Shown: positions 1-9,753, counted from the first letter of the stretch. The stretch: 63,807 bases of DNA from Alphaproteobacteria bacterium (GCA_024413465.1 JAKSVU010000008.1:1-63807), one strand, 5' to 3'. Translations and numbers: made by a program. Notes: generated by a model not told the origin, from the letters alone.

Positions 1-40
1 GGTAATAATAAGGAATTTATATTTTCCTGTTCTTAAAAAG

Positions 41-72
41 AAAAAAGCCCGCGGAGGGAATGGGGCTTTTTT
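41..72. terminator. Bidirectional rho-independent terminator downstream of ftsZ
   Basis: An AAAAAAGCCC arm and a GGGCTTTTTT arm surround a 12-nt loop. The stem has a T-run on either strand. It lies 22 nt past the ftsZ stop codon, so it should end the minus-strand ftsZ transcript and could also stop transcription entering from the left. Confidence 0.85.
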
Positions 73-94
73 CAGGGGAAAATCTTGTATAAAA

Positions 95-1660
95 CTACGA
101 ATGACGCAAGAAATCTGGCAAGTTTGAATCATCTGGTAAGGTTGGTTCAACTGGATCAGAAACCTGTTTACGTTCTGTGATAATACTAAACAAAGATTTA
201 CGAGGCTTTACTTCTTCTTTTTTAGGAGCTGAAGCTTGCATTGGTTGCGGAGCTGGAGCAACAAATAAATCTTGTTGTGGTTGAGCGATAGGTTCAGGAT
301 TTCTTTGTTCAAAAGTTGGAGCTGCAAAAGAAGATTTAAATGTGTCTTCATTTGTCTTTTGTTGAGGCTTTGGTTCTTTATTGAAATAATCCCAAGCATT
401 TGGCATTGCCCAATCTTGTGAAGCTTGAGGAGCTGGACTCGTTGATAAATTAAATGGAATAGGTTCTTCTGCTTTTTGTGCAACAGGTTGTTCCATTGTA
501 GGCATAGTTAAAGATGGAATTTCAACTTTTTCAGGTTCAGGTTTACGCTTCTCTTCAACATATTGTTGTTCAACAGGTTTCACAATAGGTTGAGCTTTTG
601 GAACTTGAATTGAAACGTTTTCTTTTTTAGGTTTAAAGACCGCAGGAGAATTGCCATCAACAAACGTTGGTATCATATCTGGACGATTGGTAATTCCTGT
701 TGCTACAACTGAAACACGGATACTTCCTTCTAAGCTAGCGTCAAATGATGCACCAAAGATAATATTTGCTTCTGGATCAACTTCTTGACGAACACGATTA
801 GCAGCCTCATCAACTTCAAATAAAGTCAAATCTGCACCACCAGCGATGTTAATTAAAATACCTTTTGCACCTTCCATTGAATCATTGTCAAGTAATGGGT
901 TGCTAATTGCAGCTTGGGCAGCTTCAATAGCACGGTGTTCTGGATCAGAAGACATACCTGTTCCCATCATCGCGCGGCCCATTTCGGTCATAACAGTACG
1001 AATATCAGAAAAGTCGAGGTTAATAATACCCTGTGTTGTGATTAAGTCTGTAATGGAACGAACGCCATCTTGCAAAACTTGGTCAGCTTTTTTAAAGGCA
1101 TCTGCAAAGGTGAGTTGCTCTGTTGCAATATTAAATAAGTTTTGGTTTGGAATAACAATTAAAGTATCAACGTATTTACTGAGTTCTTCGATTCCTTCAT
1201 CTGCCAAAGCCATACGATGACGACCTTCAAATGTAAACGGCTTTGTAACAACACCTACAGTCAAGATATCTTTTTCACGAGCAAGTTTTGCAACGTATGG
1301 ACCAGCACCAGTTCCAGTGCCACCACCCATTCCTGCTGTGATAAAGACCATGTGTGATCCTTCTAATGCAGCTGATAATTCAGCTTCAGCTTCTTCTGCT
1401 GATTCTCGACCAACTTCAGGACGGGCTCCAGCACCTTGTCCTTGTGTTGTTTTTAAGCCTAATTGAATCTTTCGAGGTGCAAGAGAGGCCATCAAAGCTT
1501 GAGCATCTGTATTTGCAGCGACGAAATCAACTCCTTCTAGATTCGATTGGATCATGTTATTGACTGCATTCCCACCAGCACCACCAACACCAATAACAGT
1601 AATCTTTGGTTTGAGTAATGCAATAGGTTGTTCTTCTGGAATACTTAGGTCAAGCGTCAT
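95..1660 (-). CDS. ftsZ: Cell division protein FtsZ
   Basis: Tubulin-like GTPase that polymerises into the cytokinetic Z ring at midcell. The N-terminal 310 residues carry the GTP-binding [11 protein letters not shown] segment, the tubulin signature GGGTGTGAG and the T7-loop-like NLDFSDI. A Gln/Pro-rich linker of about 170 residues follows, then a conserved C-terminal peptide ending LPDFLRHS that would bind FtsA-type partners. The frame opens at an ATG at 1672, but GGAGG lies between that ATG and a second one at 1660. The second start (MTLDLS, 521 residues) has the correct Shine-Dalgarno spacing and is preferred. The gene is monocistronic: the upstream minus-strand operon is closed by a terminator at 1754-1788, and no ftsQ or ftsA is adjacent, unlike the usual dcw arrangement. 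Confidence 0.97.
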   Translation of the reverse strand: MTLDLSIPEEQPIALLKPKITVIGVGGAGGNAVNNMIQSNLEGVDFVAANTDAQALMASLAPRKIQLGLKTTQGQGAGARPEVGRESAEEAEAELSAALEGSHMVFITAGMGGGTGTGAGPYVAKLAREKDILTVGVVTKPFTFEGRHRMALADEGIEELSKYVDTLIVIPNQNLFNIATEQLTFADAFKKADQVLQDGVRSITDLITTQGIINLDFSDIRTVMTEMGRAMMGTGMSSDPEHRAIEAAQAAISNPLLDNDSMEGAKGILINIAGGADLTLFEVDEAANRVRQEVDPEANIIFGASFDASLEGSIRVSVVATGITNRPDMIPTFVDGNSPAVFKPKKENVSIQVPKAQPIVKPVEQQYVEEKRKPEPEKVEIPSLTMPTMEQPVAQKAEEPIPFNLSTSPAPQASQDWAMPNAWDYFNKEPKPQQKTNEDTFKSSFAAPTFEQRNPEPIAQPQQDLFVAPAPQPMQASAPKKEEVKPRKSLFSIITERKQVSDPVEPTLPDDSNLPDFLRHS

Positions 1661-1753
1661 AGTTGCCTCCATAAATAAAATACTTCACCTATGTTAATCA
1701 TGAAAAATTTAAAAAATTCTAAATATTGATAAAAAAAGTGAAAAAAGTCAGAA

Positions 1754-1788
1754 AAATAAAAAGCTCTCAATTCGAGAGCTTTTTATTT
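1754..1788 (-). terminator. Rho-independent terminator of the gat/WYL operon
   Basis: GCTCTC and GAGAGC arms enclose an AATTC loop. A/T runs flank the stem on both sides (AAATAAAAA and TTTTTATTT). It begins directly at the stop codon of the WYL regulator gene and separates that operon from ftsZ. It may work in both directions. Confidence 0.85.
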
Positions 1789-2810
1789 TACATGTTATCA
1801 TCATAATATTTTTGAGCTTCATCAGCACGTTGCCAAAAATCTTCTGGTTGAATAACTTTGACTGTTGAACCCCAAGTAATTATATGCCAAGCCATTTCCA
1901 AAATACCAGAAGCGGTAAATGAAACTGTTAACGTTCCATCTGGATTTTCGCGTTTTTGTTCTGTATTGTGGAAGATAAATTTCTTTGCACGTTCTTTTGC
2001 CCGTTGATCAAATAATAATTCAACGTAAATAGGATCTTGATGAAAACTACCAAACATTTGTTTGCAGTATTTTTTCATATTGAAATTTTCATCTTTTTCA
2101 AAAAGATCCAAAGTATCTACGATGTCGGTCATTTTATCTATGCTATAGTGCTTCATTTTTTTATCATAAGTATCGATAGCAACAAGATAATGATTTCTAT
2201 CTCCGTAAATAATACCGTAAGGTTCTACGATTGGTTCGTATGGAGCAGCATTGTTTCTGTGATAAGTAAATTTGATTCTATGCCAATTTTGTAAGGCAGT
2301 ATTAATCATCAAAAGAGTTTTCTGATCATAAGAAACCTTTGGACCTGGACGACAAGCTAATCCTTCATTTGATAAGAAAAATTCAGCATCATCATTAGCA
2401 TTCTTTTTGGCAGTAAGTGTTTTTATGACAACTGAAACTTTACGCAAACTGTCAGCTTGATTCATTAGTCCTTGTTTTCCTAATATTTCAATCGCAGTTT
2501 CCAAACTTTTCAATTCTTCTGCTGTAATTTTAACCAGGTTTGAAAAACTAGGATTATTATGATCAACTTTTATGCGCCATCTTTTTTTACGTTCATTACA
2601 TTCAACTTCTTCAACGTCAAACAAGCGTTCTAAAGCATTACGGGCGCGTTCTGCTGTTCTACGGCATGCTCCATCTTTCAATCTTTCTTGAATTTCATCA
2701 AGTGTTAGTCCATGAACAGAACTAGCCATATCCATTGCAACGTTATAAAGGTCAAGAGCCTTTCCATACGTTGAATCATTATTTTCGTGTTCTTTTCCGA
2801 TTTTTCTCAT
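1788..2810 (-). CDS. WYL-domain transcriptional regulator
   Basis: Putative DNA-binding, ligand-sensing regulator of 340 residues. A winged-helix-like region occupies roughly residues 15-85. A WYL domain covers about 165-225, with HYLVAID (207-213) at the place of the family's signature and YEPIVEPYGIIY just before it. A C-terminal WCX-like extension follows. WYL proteins usually sense nucleic-acid or nucleotide ligands and control stress or defence genes; that role is inferred here. It is the last gene of the run that begins with gatC, 17 nt downstream of the esterase gene, so it may control its own operon or act elsewhere. Confidence 0.8.
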   Translation of the reverse strand: MRKIGKEHENNDSTYGKALDLYNVAMDMASSVHGLTLDEIQERLKDGACRRTAERARNALERLFDVEEVECNERKKRWRIKVDHNNPSFSNLVKITAEELKSLETAIEILGKQGLMNQADSLRKVSVVIKTLTAKKNANDDAEFFLSNEGLACRPGPKVSYDQKTLLMINTALQNWHRIKFTYHRNNAAPYEPIVEPYGIIYGDRNHYLVAIDTYDKKMKHYSIDKMTDIVDTLDLFEKDENFNMKKYCKQMFGSFHQDPIYVELLFDQRAKERAKKFIFHNTEQKRENPDGTLTVSFTASGILEMAWHIITWGSTVKVIQPEDFWQRADEAQKYYDDNM

Positions 2811-2827
2811 AAGAATACTCCAATTGT

Positions 2828-3580
2828 TTACGCTAATACTTTATCAAGGAAATATGGTAATTGAACGTACCACCAAGGCCAATCATGATTTACGTCTTTA
2901 CCCCAGAAATCTACAAAGGCTGGAATGTGTTTTTGTTCTAAGACTTTTTGTAAAGCTCGAGTGTCTTCAATCATAGGATCTTCCCAGGCACCTTGACCTA
3001 CACAAAAAACAAGACGAGCTTGTCGCATTTGTTCCAAATAATCACTTTCACCTACGTTTGGTAAAAAGTCTAATACGGAGTTCCAGTAGACGACGTCATC
3101 CATATAATCGCCTAAGAAAAATTGAGAACGATATACACCTGATAAAGCAATAACGCTGTCAATTAAATCAGGACGACGGAAGAAAAAGAGAGCTGAATAA
3201 AATGCCCCCATGGAACAACCCGTTGCTAATAAACCAAGATCATTTTCTCCATTAGCATACCAGCTGATTTCTTTAATGCGTGGAATAAATTCTTCAACAA
3301 CGTAGTTAAACCAAGCTTCATGGCGTCTGATTCTGTCATAAGGATGACCGTCCTTGTTTGTCCAAGACTCCCAATCTATTCCATCAACACAAAATAATTG
3401 AATACGACCTTCATCAATATAAGGTTTGCAAATATCAACCATTCCATGAAATTCATAATGCCAAAAACGTCCATCTCCTGGAGGGAAAACGAGAACAGGC
3501 TTTCCTGCATGACCATAGACTTTAAATTCCATGTCGCGTTGAAGACAATGAGAGTATTCTTTATAATATTCAACTTGCAT
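2828..3580 (-). CDS. Esterase-type alpha/beta hydrolase
   Basis: 250-residue cytoplasmic hydrolase without a signal peptide. The nucleophile elbow is ATGCSMGAF, with Ser123 in GxSxG, and His232 in VNHDWPWW is the likely catalytic His. The fold and the many aromatic residues (HEAWFNYV, WPWWYVQLP) match the putative esterase (PF00756-like) family. It starts 2 nt after the ATP-grasp stop codon, so the two genes are almost certainly co-translated. Pairing of an ATP-grasp ligase with an esterase suggests making and trimming of an amide- or ester-linked small molecule; this is inference and the substrate is unknown. Confidence 0.75.
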   Translation of the reverse strand: MQVEYYKEYSHCLQRDMEFKVYGHAGKPVLVFPPGDGRFWHYEFHGMVDICKPYIDEGRIQLFCVDGIDWESWTNKDGHPYDRIRRHEAWFNYVVEEFIPRIKEISWYANGENDLGLLATGCSMGAFYSALFFFRRPDLIDSVIALSGVYRSQFFLGDYMDDVVYWNSVLDFLPNVGESDYLEQMRQARLVFCVGQGAWEDPMIEDTRALQKVLEQKHIPAFVDFWGKDVNHDWPWWYVQLPYFLDKVLA

Positions 3581-3582
3581 AA

Positions 3583-4761
3583 TTAAACTCTTTCATTAAT
3601 TGTGTTCATCATGTCATAGATATCTTGTAATTTGTCAGAGTAGATAATATAGAAGGAATCTCCCATTGCTCTTGCGGTAATTCCTTCGATACGAGCAGAT
3701 TCCATAATATTATCTTTAAACATTTCCATGATTTCATTATGAGAATATTTATAATTAAAACGATCTTTACGACAGCAATATCCAGAAAAACGTTTTGGAG
3801 TTGTATCATCTTGCGGTTTTCCATAGACAATTGTATCTGCCCATAATTTATAGACGTTAATGTCATGAGAAGCTTCGTAAATTTCAGTAATCATTCCACC
3901 TGGTGGACGCATATTGACTTCCAAAGCCATCACCTTTGATTTCCCAGTTTTAGGATCTGTTGTTCTGAAAAATTCAAAATGGAAATATAGGTCTTTGATA
4001 CCATAAGCTTTTACGATAGCTTTTCCAGCTTTTTCAATATCTTTTTCCATTTTTGGTTCGTTATGATATTGGATACATTCATCGTTATTTACAATATCCA
4101 TTAATGAATGATGATAAATTTGACTTGCACAGAATACGATATTTCCATCATGATCTGTCATTCCGTCAAAAGTTTCAACGTGTCCATCAATGAACGTCTC
4201 CATAATAACTGAAACTTCAGCAGGTTTGTGATTAAAGAAAAATTCCATTTCGTTATCATTATGCAACGTATAAGTATCACAAGCACCAACACCATCGTCT
4301 GGTTTTACGACAACAGGGTATCCTAATTTATCTGTAAAAGCCTTTCCTTCTTCAAAATTTTTAGGTAAACAATAATCAGCAAATTCGACTTTTGCTTTTT
4401 TGAAGAATGCTTTCATCTTTGATTTTTGTTTATGATCCATAATTTCAGGATAACGAATTCCTGGAATATTGAAATCGTTGCGTAATTTTGCTTCAGCGAT
4501 TAACCAAAATTCATTATTTGAACGGACCATATCTATTTTGCCATGATGACTAATTAAACATGCCGTAGCACGATATAAATCATCATAATTAACCATATTT
4601 GGGCAATAATAATATTCCGCTAAATCTGCTTTTAATTGGGAATCTAACTGTTCATAAGGTTGATCTCCAATAGCTAAAACATTAACGCCATTTTGTTTTA
4701 AAAAATGACAAAATTTCCATCCATACGTTGGGAAATTTGGAGAAATATAAAGAAAATTCAT
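3583..4761 (-). CDS. ATP-grasp carboxylate-amine ligase-like protein
   Basis: 392-residue enzyme of the ATP-grasp superfamily, which activates a carboxylate as an acyl phosphate and joins it to a nucleophile. Visible features are an N-terminal Rossmann-like preATP-grasp region (residues 1-105), the ATP-binding lysine in YPVVVKPDDGVGA (Lys153), and the metal-binding C-terminal motif ALEVNMRPPGG (Glu281, Asn283). It resembles carbamoyl-phosphate-synthase-like and PurK-like ligases but matches no specific enzyme I can name. It follows the 65-residue gene by 11 nt and precedes the esterase by 2 nt. Confidence 0.75.
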   Translation of the reverse strand: MNFLYISPNFPTYGWKFCHFLKQNGVNVLAIGDQPYEQLDSQLKADLAEYYYCPNMVNYDDLYRATACLISHHGKIDMVRSNNEFWLIAEAKLRNDFNIPGIRYPEIMDHKQKSKMKAFFKKAKVEFADYCLPKNFEEGKAFTDKLGYPVVVKPDDGVGACDTYTLHNDNEMEFFFNHKPAEVSVIMETFIDGHVETFDGMTDHDGNIVFCASQIYHHSLMDIVNNDECIQYHNEPKMEKDIEKAGKAIVKAYGIKDLYFHFEFFRTTDPKTGKSKVMALEVNMRPPGGMITEIYEASHDINVYKLWADTIVYGKPQDDTTPKRFSGYCCRKDRFNYKYSHNEIMEMFKDNIMESARIEGITARAMGDSFYIIYSDKLQDIYDMMNTINERV

Positions 4762-4772
4762 TTTGTCCTCGA

Positions 4773-4970
4773 TTATCTTTGTATTGAAATTGCATCTGAT
4801 AAATGTGTTGAGGTACGAATATCTTCGACTTGTTTATCAGAATCTCGCAAAATTGAAGCACGAAGTTTTTCATTTGCTTTTGCGTTTTCAGGAGTTCCAC
4901 CTAATTCAACGGTGACTTTTGCTCCCTTTGCAAATTGTTTTACAAGAGATTTATCATTTAGTTGTGTCAT
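4773..4970 (-). CDS. Small protein of unknown function (65 aa)
   Basis: Not recognised. A 65-residue hydrophilic protein (MTQLNDKSLVKQFAKGAK...), rich in Lys, Asp, Ala and Glu, without a membrane segment or Cys. Its ATG overlaps the stop codon of the preceding 97-residue gene as ATGA (4967-4970), the classic arrangement for translational coupling. This, and its place inside a tight operon, argue that it is real. Confidence 0.6.
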   Translation of the reverse strand: MTQLNDKSLVKQFAKGAKVTVELGGTPENAKANEKLRASILRDSDKQVEDIRTSTHLSDAISIQR

Positions 4971-5260
4971 ACTGGTAATTTCCTTACTTTACTGACAGGA
5001 GCATAATATTCATGTTCCAATTCGTTATCTAAAATTTCTGCAATCAAAACTTTGTTTTGCTTTTGTAAAGCCATAACGGCCATAGGTGACAAAAATTCTA
5101 GTAAAATAGCACGACGGCTGTCGCGAACAAGCAAAGCCGTTTCGACGCCGTCGTAAAAAAATTGAGGTTGAACAGGAGCGCCGGTACGAGCTCTAATACA
5201 AAAAAGCAATTCGCCATCTTTGTTTTGAACAACGTCATACAAGCCTTCTTTTTCAGCCAT
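4967..5260 (-). CDS. Small protein of unknown function (97 aa)
   Basis: Not recognised. A 97-residue soluble protein whose middle reads as a compact alpha/beta domain (LLFCIRARTGAPVQPQFFYD, then DSRRAILLEFLSPMAVMAL). It begins 1 nt after the gatB stop codon and overlaps the next gene by 4 nt, so it is co-translated with gatB. A role as an accessory to the amidotransferase is possible from position alone. Confidence 0.65.
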   Translation of the reverse strand: MAEKEGLYDVVQNKDGELLFCIRARTGAPVQPQFFYDGVETALLVRDSRRAILLEFLSPMAVMALQKQNKVLIAEILDNELEHEYYAPVSKVRKLPV

Positions 5261-5261
5261 T

Positions 5262-6716
5262 TTAACCTACCAATTTCTTTCTTAAAAGTTCATTCAGCAT
5301 AGCTGGATTTGCTTTTCCTTGAGATGCTTTCATCGTTTGGCCAACAAACCATCCTAATAATTTATCTTTACCAGAACGGAATTCAGCTACCTTATCAGGA
5401 TTGTTTGCAATCACTTCATCAATAATTTTTTCAATTGCAGAAGTATCAGATACTTGCTTTAATCCTTTTTCATTGACGATTTCATCAGGTGTTTTCCCTT
5501 CGTCAATCATGAATTGGAATACATCTTTTGCAATACGTGAAGAAATTGTACCATCATTGATTAAGTCAACCATACGTCCTAAATTTTCAGGACTTACAGG
5601 ACTTTCATTGATAGATTTTCCTAGTTTGTTTAAAGCTCCAAATAAATCGCCCATGATGTAGTTTGCAACTTTTTTCGCATCATGACCTTTTGCTGCTTTT
5701 TCAAAATAGGTAGCAATATCTTTTTCCATAATCAATTGGTCTGCATCATATGCTGTTAAACCATAATTTTCAATGAACCGTTTCTTCATTGCATCTGGTA
5801 ATTCAGGCATTTCTTTATGCAAACGTTCGATTAATTCATCGGTTAAGCGAAGTGGAATAAGATCTGGATCATAGAAATAACGGTAGTCTACAGCTGTTTC
5901 TTTTGAACGCATTGTTTTTGTAACACCAGTCGTGGAATCAAATTTGCGTGTTTCCTGAACAACTTTACCACCTTCTTCAAGCAATTCAACTTGACGTTTT
6001 GCTTCGTATTCAATAGCTTGCATTACAAAACGAATAGAGTTTACATTTTTAATTTCAGCACGTGTACCGAATGGTTCACCAGGATGACGAACAGAAACGT
6101 TTGCGTCACAACGCATTGAACCTTCATCCATATTACCATCACAAGATCCAATGTAGCGAACGATAGAACGTAATTTACGCAAGTAAGCTCCGGCTTCTTC
6201 TGGAGAACGAATATCTGGACGAGAAACAATTTCCATTAAAGCAACACCAGCACGATTTAAATCAACGAAAGATTTACTAGGATGTTGATCGTGCATTAAC
6301 TTTCCAGCATCTTGTTCCAAGTGTAAACGTTCAATTCCAATACGACGTGTTTCTCCATTTTCCAAATCAACGTCGATATAACCATCTGAAACAATTGGAT
6401 GGTCAGATTGAGAAATTTGATAACCGTTTGGCAAATCAGCATAGTAGTAATTTTTGCGAGCAAAAATAGATTTTTTGTTGATTGTTGCATTTAAACCAAA
6501 GCCTGTTTTGATGGCTTGTTCAACACATTCATGGTTGATAACTGGCAACATTCCAGGGAAGCCAGCATCGACAAAACTGACCTGTGTATTAGCTTCGCCA
6601 CCAAAAGTTGCAGATGCGCCAGAGAATAATTTAGCTTTGGAAATAACTTCGCAGTGAACTTCTAACCCAACGACGATTTCCCAATCACCTGTTTCACCCT
6701 TAATAATGTAAGACAT
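5262..6716 (-). CDS. gatB: Asp-tRNA(Asn)/Glu-tRNA(Gln) amidotransferase subunit B
   Basis: GatB binds mischarged Glu-tRNA(Gln) or Asp-tRNA(Asn) and phosphorylates the side-chain carboxylate before amidation with ammonia delivered from GatA. At 484 residues it has the family's normal length. The N-terminal [13 protein letters not shown], the central [14 protein letters not shown] and [10 protein letters not shown], and a C-terminal GatB/YqeY tail domain (about 335-484) are all present. The start at 6716 has AGGAGG eight bases upstream, overlapping the end of gatA. Its presence means this organism charges Gln and/or Asn tRNAs indirectly. Confidence 0.97.
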   Translation of the reverse strand: MSYIIKGETGDWEIVVGLEVHCEVISKAKLFSGASATFGGEANTQVSFVDAGFPGMLPVINHECVEQAIKTGFGLNATINKKSIFARKNYYYADLPNGYQISQSDHPIVSDGYIDVDLENGETRRIGIERLHLEQDAGKLMHDQHPSKSFVDLNRAGVALMEIVSRPDIRSPEEAGAYLRKLRSIVRYIGSCDGNMDEGSMRCDANVSVRHPGEPFGTRAEIKNVNSIRFVMQAIEYEAKRQVELLEEGGKVVQETRKFDSTTGVTKTMRSKETAVDYRYFYDPDLIPLRLTDELIERLHKEMPELPDAMKKRFIENYGLTAYDADQLIMEKDIATYFEKAAKGHDAKKVANYIMGDLFGALNKLGKSINESPVSPENLGRMVDLINDGTISSRIAKDVFQFMIDEGKTPDEIVNEKGLKQVSDTSAIEKIIDEVIANNPDKVAEFRSGKDKLLGWFVGQTMKASQGKANPAMLNELLRKKLVG

Positions 6717-6718
6717 AA

Positions 6719-8212
6719 TTATTTTCCTCCTATGCGCAAAGGTCTGTAAGGCATACCTGAAACGGATTCAATGACACCAGCTACGCGTAAAACTGTTTCT
6801 TCATTAAACGTATTGCCAATTACTTGTAACCCAATAGGCAATCCATTGATGTCAGAGAAACCTGCTGGAACTGATAAAGCAGGTAAGCCAGCTAATGATG
6901 ATGGAACTGTGAAAATATCATATAATTGCATTTTCAAAGGATCCTTTGTGCTGTCATCATCTTTCCCAAAAGCTGTTTCTGGTGCAGCTGGAGCCAAGAT
7001 AACGTCTACTTTTTTGTATGCTTCAGCAAATTCTTGGCAGAGAAGACGACGAACTTTTTGTGCTTTCAAATAGCATGTTTCGTAATATCCCTCTAACAAG
7101 ATACACGTTCCAATCATAATACGACGTTTTACTTCTTTACCAAAGCCGGCGGTTCTTGTGTTTGTATACATTTCATCAAGTGATTTTCCATCAACACGCA
7201 AACCATATTTTACACCGTCATAACGTGCTAAATTTGATGAGGCTTCAGCAGGAGCAATTAAATAATACGTTGGTAAAGCATATTTTGTTGATGGTAAGGA
7301 AATTTCAACAATTTCAGCACCAGCAGCTTTTAATTTTTCTGCTGTTTTTTCCCAAACGTGACGAACGTCAGAATTGAGACCTTTATCAGGATTGTATTCA
7401 CGAGGAATACCGATTTTTAAACCACGAATATCACCTGTTAATGCTTTTTCATAATTTGGAACAGGAATGTTTACAACGGTTGAATCTTTTGGATCATAAC
7501 CAGCCATAGATTCAAGCATAATTGCTGTATCGTGGACTGTTCTCGTCATTGTACCTGCTTGGTCCAAAGAGGAAGCAAAAGCAATCATTCCGTAGCGAGA
7601 ACAACGGCCATAAGTTGGTTTCATACCGACAATGCCACAGAAAGAAGCTGGTGTTCTGATGGAACCACCTGTATCGGAACCAGTAGCACACATACATAAA
7701 CCTGCGGAAACTGCAGCTGCAGAACCACCAGAAGAACCACCAGGAATTAAAAATTTATCTGGATTGTTCTTGTCTTTATGTGGGTTGCGAACTGCACCAA
7801 AGTAACTGGTTAAATTTGCAGTACCCATAGCGAATTCATCCATGTTTGTCTTACCAAGCATGACTGAACCGTTGTTCTGTAAATTTAATGAAACTGTTGA
7901 TTCATAGGGTGGAACGAAGTTGTCTAAAATGTGGGAACAAGCTGTTGTACGAACACCTTTTGTGCAGTACAAATCTTTCATTCCAACAGGAATACCTTCC
8001 ATTTTACCTAATTTTTCACCGCGTTGACGGCGTTCATCAGATGCTTTTGCACGTTCAAGTGCTAATTCAGGAGTTTCAATAACATAAGCGTTTAATTCAC
8101 GAGCTTTTGCCATTTCATCAAGATGAGCCTGTGTCAATTCGACGGAAGTAAATTCTTTTTTATTTAAGCCGTCTAAAGCTTCAGCGACTGTTAATTCAAC
8201 TAAATCTGTCAT
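6719..8212 (-). CDS. gatA: Asp-tRNA(Asn)/Glu-tRNA(Gln) amidotransferase subunit A
   Basis: GatA is the amidase-signature glutaminase that releases ammonia from glutamine for the GatCAB complex. The 497-residue protein has the catalytic Ser-cisSer-Lys elements: Lys in [11 protein letters not shown], the glycine/serine-rich [15 protein letters not shown], and [16 protein letters not shown] with the nucleophilic Ser. Length and motif order are normal. It starts 3 nt after gatC, with GGAG of its ribosome-binding site at the end of gatC, and ends 2 nt before gatB. Confidence 0.97.
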   Translation of the reverse strand: MTDLVELTVAEALDGLNKKEFTSVELTQAHLDEMAKARELNAYVIETPELALERAKASDERRQRGEKLGKMEGIPVGMKDLYCTKGVRTTACSHILDNFVPPYESTVSLNLQNNGSVMLGKTNMDEFAMGTANLTSYFGAVRNPHKDKNNPDKFLIPGGSSGGSAAAVSAGLCMCATGSDTGGSIRTPASFCGIVGMKPTYGRCSRYGMIAFASSLDQAGTMTRTVHDTAIMLESMAGYDPKDSTVVNIPVPNYEKALTGDIRGLKIGIPREYNPDKGLNSDVRHVWEKTAEKLKAAGAEIVEISLPSTKYALPTYYLIAPAEASSNLARYDGVKYGLRVDGKSLDEMYTNTRTAGFGKEVKRRIMIGTCILLEGYYETCYLKAQKVRRLLCQEFAEAYKKVDVILAPAAPETAFGKDDDSTKDPLKMQLYDIFTVPSSLAGLPALSVPAGFSDINGLPIGLQVIGNTFNEETVLRVAGVIESVSGMPYRPLRIGGK

Positions 8213-8215
8213 TTT

Positions 8216-8506
8216 TTACTCCACAACCTTTGGTACCAAGAAATAACCATCCATTTGATCTGGGGCGTTTTTAATTACGTCGTCACGAATATTTCCATCC
8301 GTAACTTGATCAACACGTTCTGGTAAATTCATATCTTCGACAACGCTATTCATAGGGATAATGTTATCGGTATTGACGTCATTTAATTGATCTACCCATC
8401 CAATGATTTTGGTCAATTCATTGACCATTTCATCCATATTTTCATCTGGAATACGCAATCTGGACAAAATGCCCAAGCGTTTTACCATCTCTTTATCTAT
8501 AGCCAT
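8216..8506 (-). CDS. gatC: Asp-tRNA(Asn)/Glu-tRNA(Gln) amidotransferase subunit C
   Basis: GatC is the small structural subunit that wraps around the GatA-GatB interface. The 96-residue sequence has the family pattern: an N-terminal helix (MVKRLGILSRLRIPDE), an amphipathic segment ELTKIIGWVDQLNDVNT, and a C-terminal VVEDMNLPERVDQVTDGN...GYFLVPKVVE. It is the first gene of an eight-gene minus-strand run (gatC, gatA, gatB, 97 aa, 65 aa, ATP-grasp, esterase, WYL). AAGGAG lies about 10 nt before the ATG. Confidence 0.95.
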   Translation of the reverse strand: MAIDKEMVKRLGILSRLRIPDENMDEMVNELTKIIGWVDQLNDVNTDNIIPMNSVVEDMNLPERVDQVTDGNIRDDVIKNAPDQMDGYFLVPKVVE

Positions 8507-8540
8507 AGAATAAGTACTCCTTCGTTAAAAAATTTATCAA

Positions 8541-8569
8541 AATTTACATTTTTTTATGTAAATTCGCAA
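8541..8569 (-). promoter_or_regulatory. Candidate gatC promoter overlapped by a perfect palindrome
   Basis: On the minus strand, TTGCGA (8564-8569) and TAAATT (8541-8546) are separated by 17 nt and lie 35-63 nt before the gatC ATG. The interval 8541-8564 is also a perfect inverted repeat, AATTTACAT and ATGTAAATT around six T. It could be an operator for a dimeric repressor. Alternatively it could be a weak terminator hairpin for the rpoH transcript, which ends just upstream. Confidence 0.4.
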
Positions 8570-8607
8570 GGATAAAGTGAAGGAAAAAATAACTTTTTAA
8601 GGTAAAT

Positions 8608-8820
8608 TTAAAAATCTAATTTTTGACGTAAAGTTTTCTTGATTTCGTCATCATCTGTCAGACCTGCTTCAACAACCTCATCAACTGCTTTTTCAATTTC
8701 TCGATCAGTTGCATTGTCATAGAGTAATTTTGATTGACGAATCCAATATTCACGATCAACTTTTGGTGCTGAATTTTGTTTTTCAGCCATAAATTTTTGA
8801 GCGTCTTCAAAAAATCCCAT
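8608..8820 (-). CDS. Small protein of unknown function downstream of rpoH (70 aa)
   Basis: Not recognised. A 70-residue acidic, helical protein (MGFFEDAQKFMAEKQ..., ending KKTLRQKLDF) with no Cys or membrane segment. The frame extends upstream to 8856, but that would overlap the rpoH end. The ATG at 8820 has AAGAGG about 8 nt before it and leaves a 10-nt gap to rpoH, so it is chosen. Co-transcription with rpoH is likely, which would put it under the same control. Confidence 0.6.
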   Translation of the reverse strand: MGFFEDAQKFMAEKQNSAPKVDREYWIRQSKLLYDNATDREIEKAVDEVVEAGLTDDDEIKKTLRQKLDF

Positions 8821-8830
8821 GTTGAACCTC

Positions 8831-9691
8831 TTATGCAATCTGTTTTTGTTGAACAAAATTTGTCATTTTTTCAACAGCACGATTTTCGATTTGGCGAACA
8901 CGTTCACGGGAAATGCCATACTTTTCAGACAATTCATCTAAAGTTGCAGGAGTTTCTGTTAAATGCCGTAAACGAATAATGTCTCGTTCGCGATCATTTA
9001 ATTCGCAGAGAGCTTGACGAAGCATTGTTAATCGATAGGCATTTTCTTGATGACAAATTACGTCATTTTCTAAATTGTGTTTATCGCAAATAAAATCTTG
9101 TTTTTCAGCATGTCCATCATCATAAACAGGGGTGTTTAAAGAAATATCCCCCGCAAGGCGTGCATCCATTTCAATAACATCTTTTGCAGATACATTCAGT
9201 TGTTTCGCAATTTGAGATGCTTGCTCTGTATCTAATGAATTTTCATTATACAACCCAAGATGAGCTTTTATTTTGCGTAAGTTGTAAAATAATTTTTTCT
9301 GTGCAGCGACGGTTCCAATTTTAACTAAAGACCAAGATCTTAAAATGTATTCATGTAAACTGGCCTTAATCCACCAAATTGCACAAGTTGCCAAACGTGT
9401 CCCACGTTCAGGTTCATATTTTTTTACAGCTTGCATTAATCCAATATTTGCTTCAGAAATCAAATCTTCAACAGGAAGTCCATAACGACAAAATGAAATA
9501 GCAATTTTTGCAGCAAGTTTAAGATGAGATTTAATTAGCTGCTTTGCAGCATCTAAATCACCAAATTGACGCAAACGAACTACCAAATCATATTCTTCTT
9601 CGGCAGATAACATTGGAATTTTTCGTATGGAATTTAAATAAGATTGTATGCCACTTAACGCATACGGTACTAAAGCATTTGTTTCAATCAT
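8831..9691 (-). CDS. rpoH: RNA polymerase sigma factor RpoH (sigma-32)
   Basis: Alternative sigma factor that directs RNA polymerase to heat-shock promoters. Of about 286 residues, it has region 2 (LPVEDLISEANIGLMQAVKKY, then LATCAIWWIKASLHEYI), the diagnostic RpoH box QKKLFYNLR that distinguishes it from RpoD, and region 4 with its helix-turn-helix (TLDELSEKYGISRERVRQIE). The longest frame begins at 9697, but AAGGA is only one base from that ATG. The ATG two codons later (9691) has an 8-nt spacing and is the better start. It is divergent from xerC and is followed closely by a 70-residue gene. Confidence 0.95.
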   Translation of the reverse strand: MIETNALVPYALSGIQSYLNSIRKIPMLSAEEEYDLVVRLRQFGDLDAAKQLIKSHLKLAAKIAISFCRYGLPVEDLISEANIGLMQAVKKYEPERGTRLATCAIWWIKASLHEYILRSWSLVKIGTVAAQKKLFYNLRKIKAHLGLYNENSLDTEQASQIAKQLNVSAKDVIEMDARLAGDISLNTPVYDDGHAEKQDFICDKHNLENDVICHQENAYRLTMLRQALCELNDRERDIIRLRHLTETPATLDELSEKYGISRERVRQIENRAVEKMTNFVQQKQIA

Positions 9692-9753
9692 GGTCATATC
9701 CTTTCATAAGCAACATGTCCGATCAAAGTCCTCTAAGGCCCCTTGACACTTAA

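Noticed and set aside
846-1220. 124-codon plus-strand frame opposite ftsZ
   Set aside because: Antisense to a conserved essential gene, with no ribosome site or recognisable domain.
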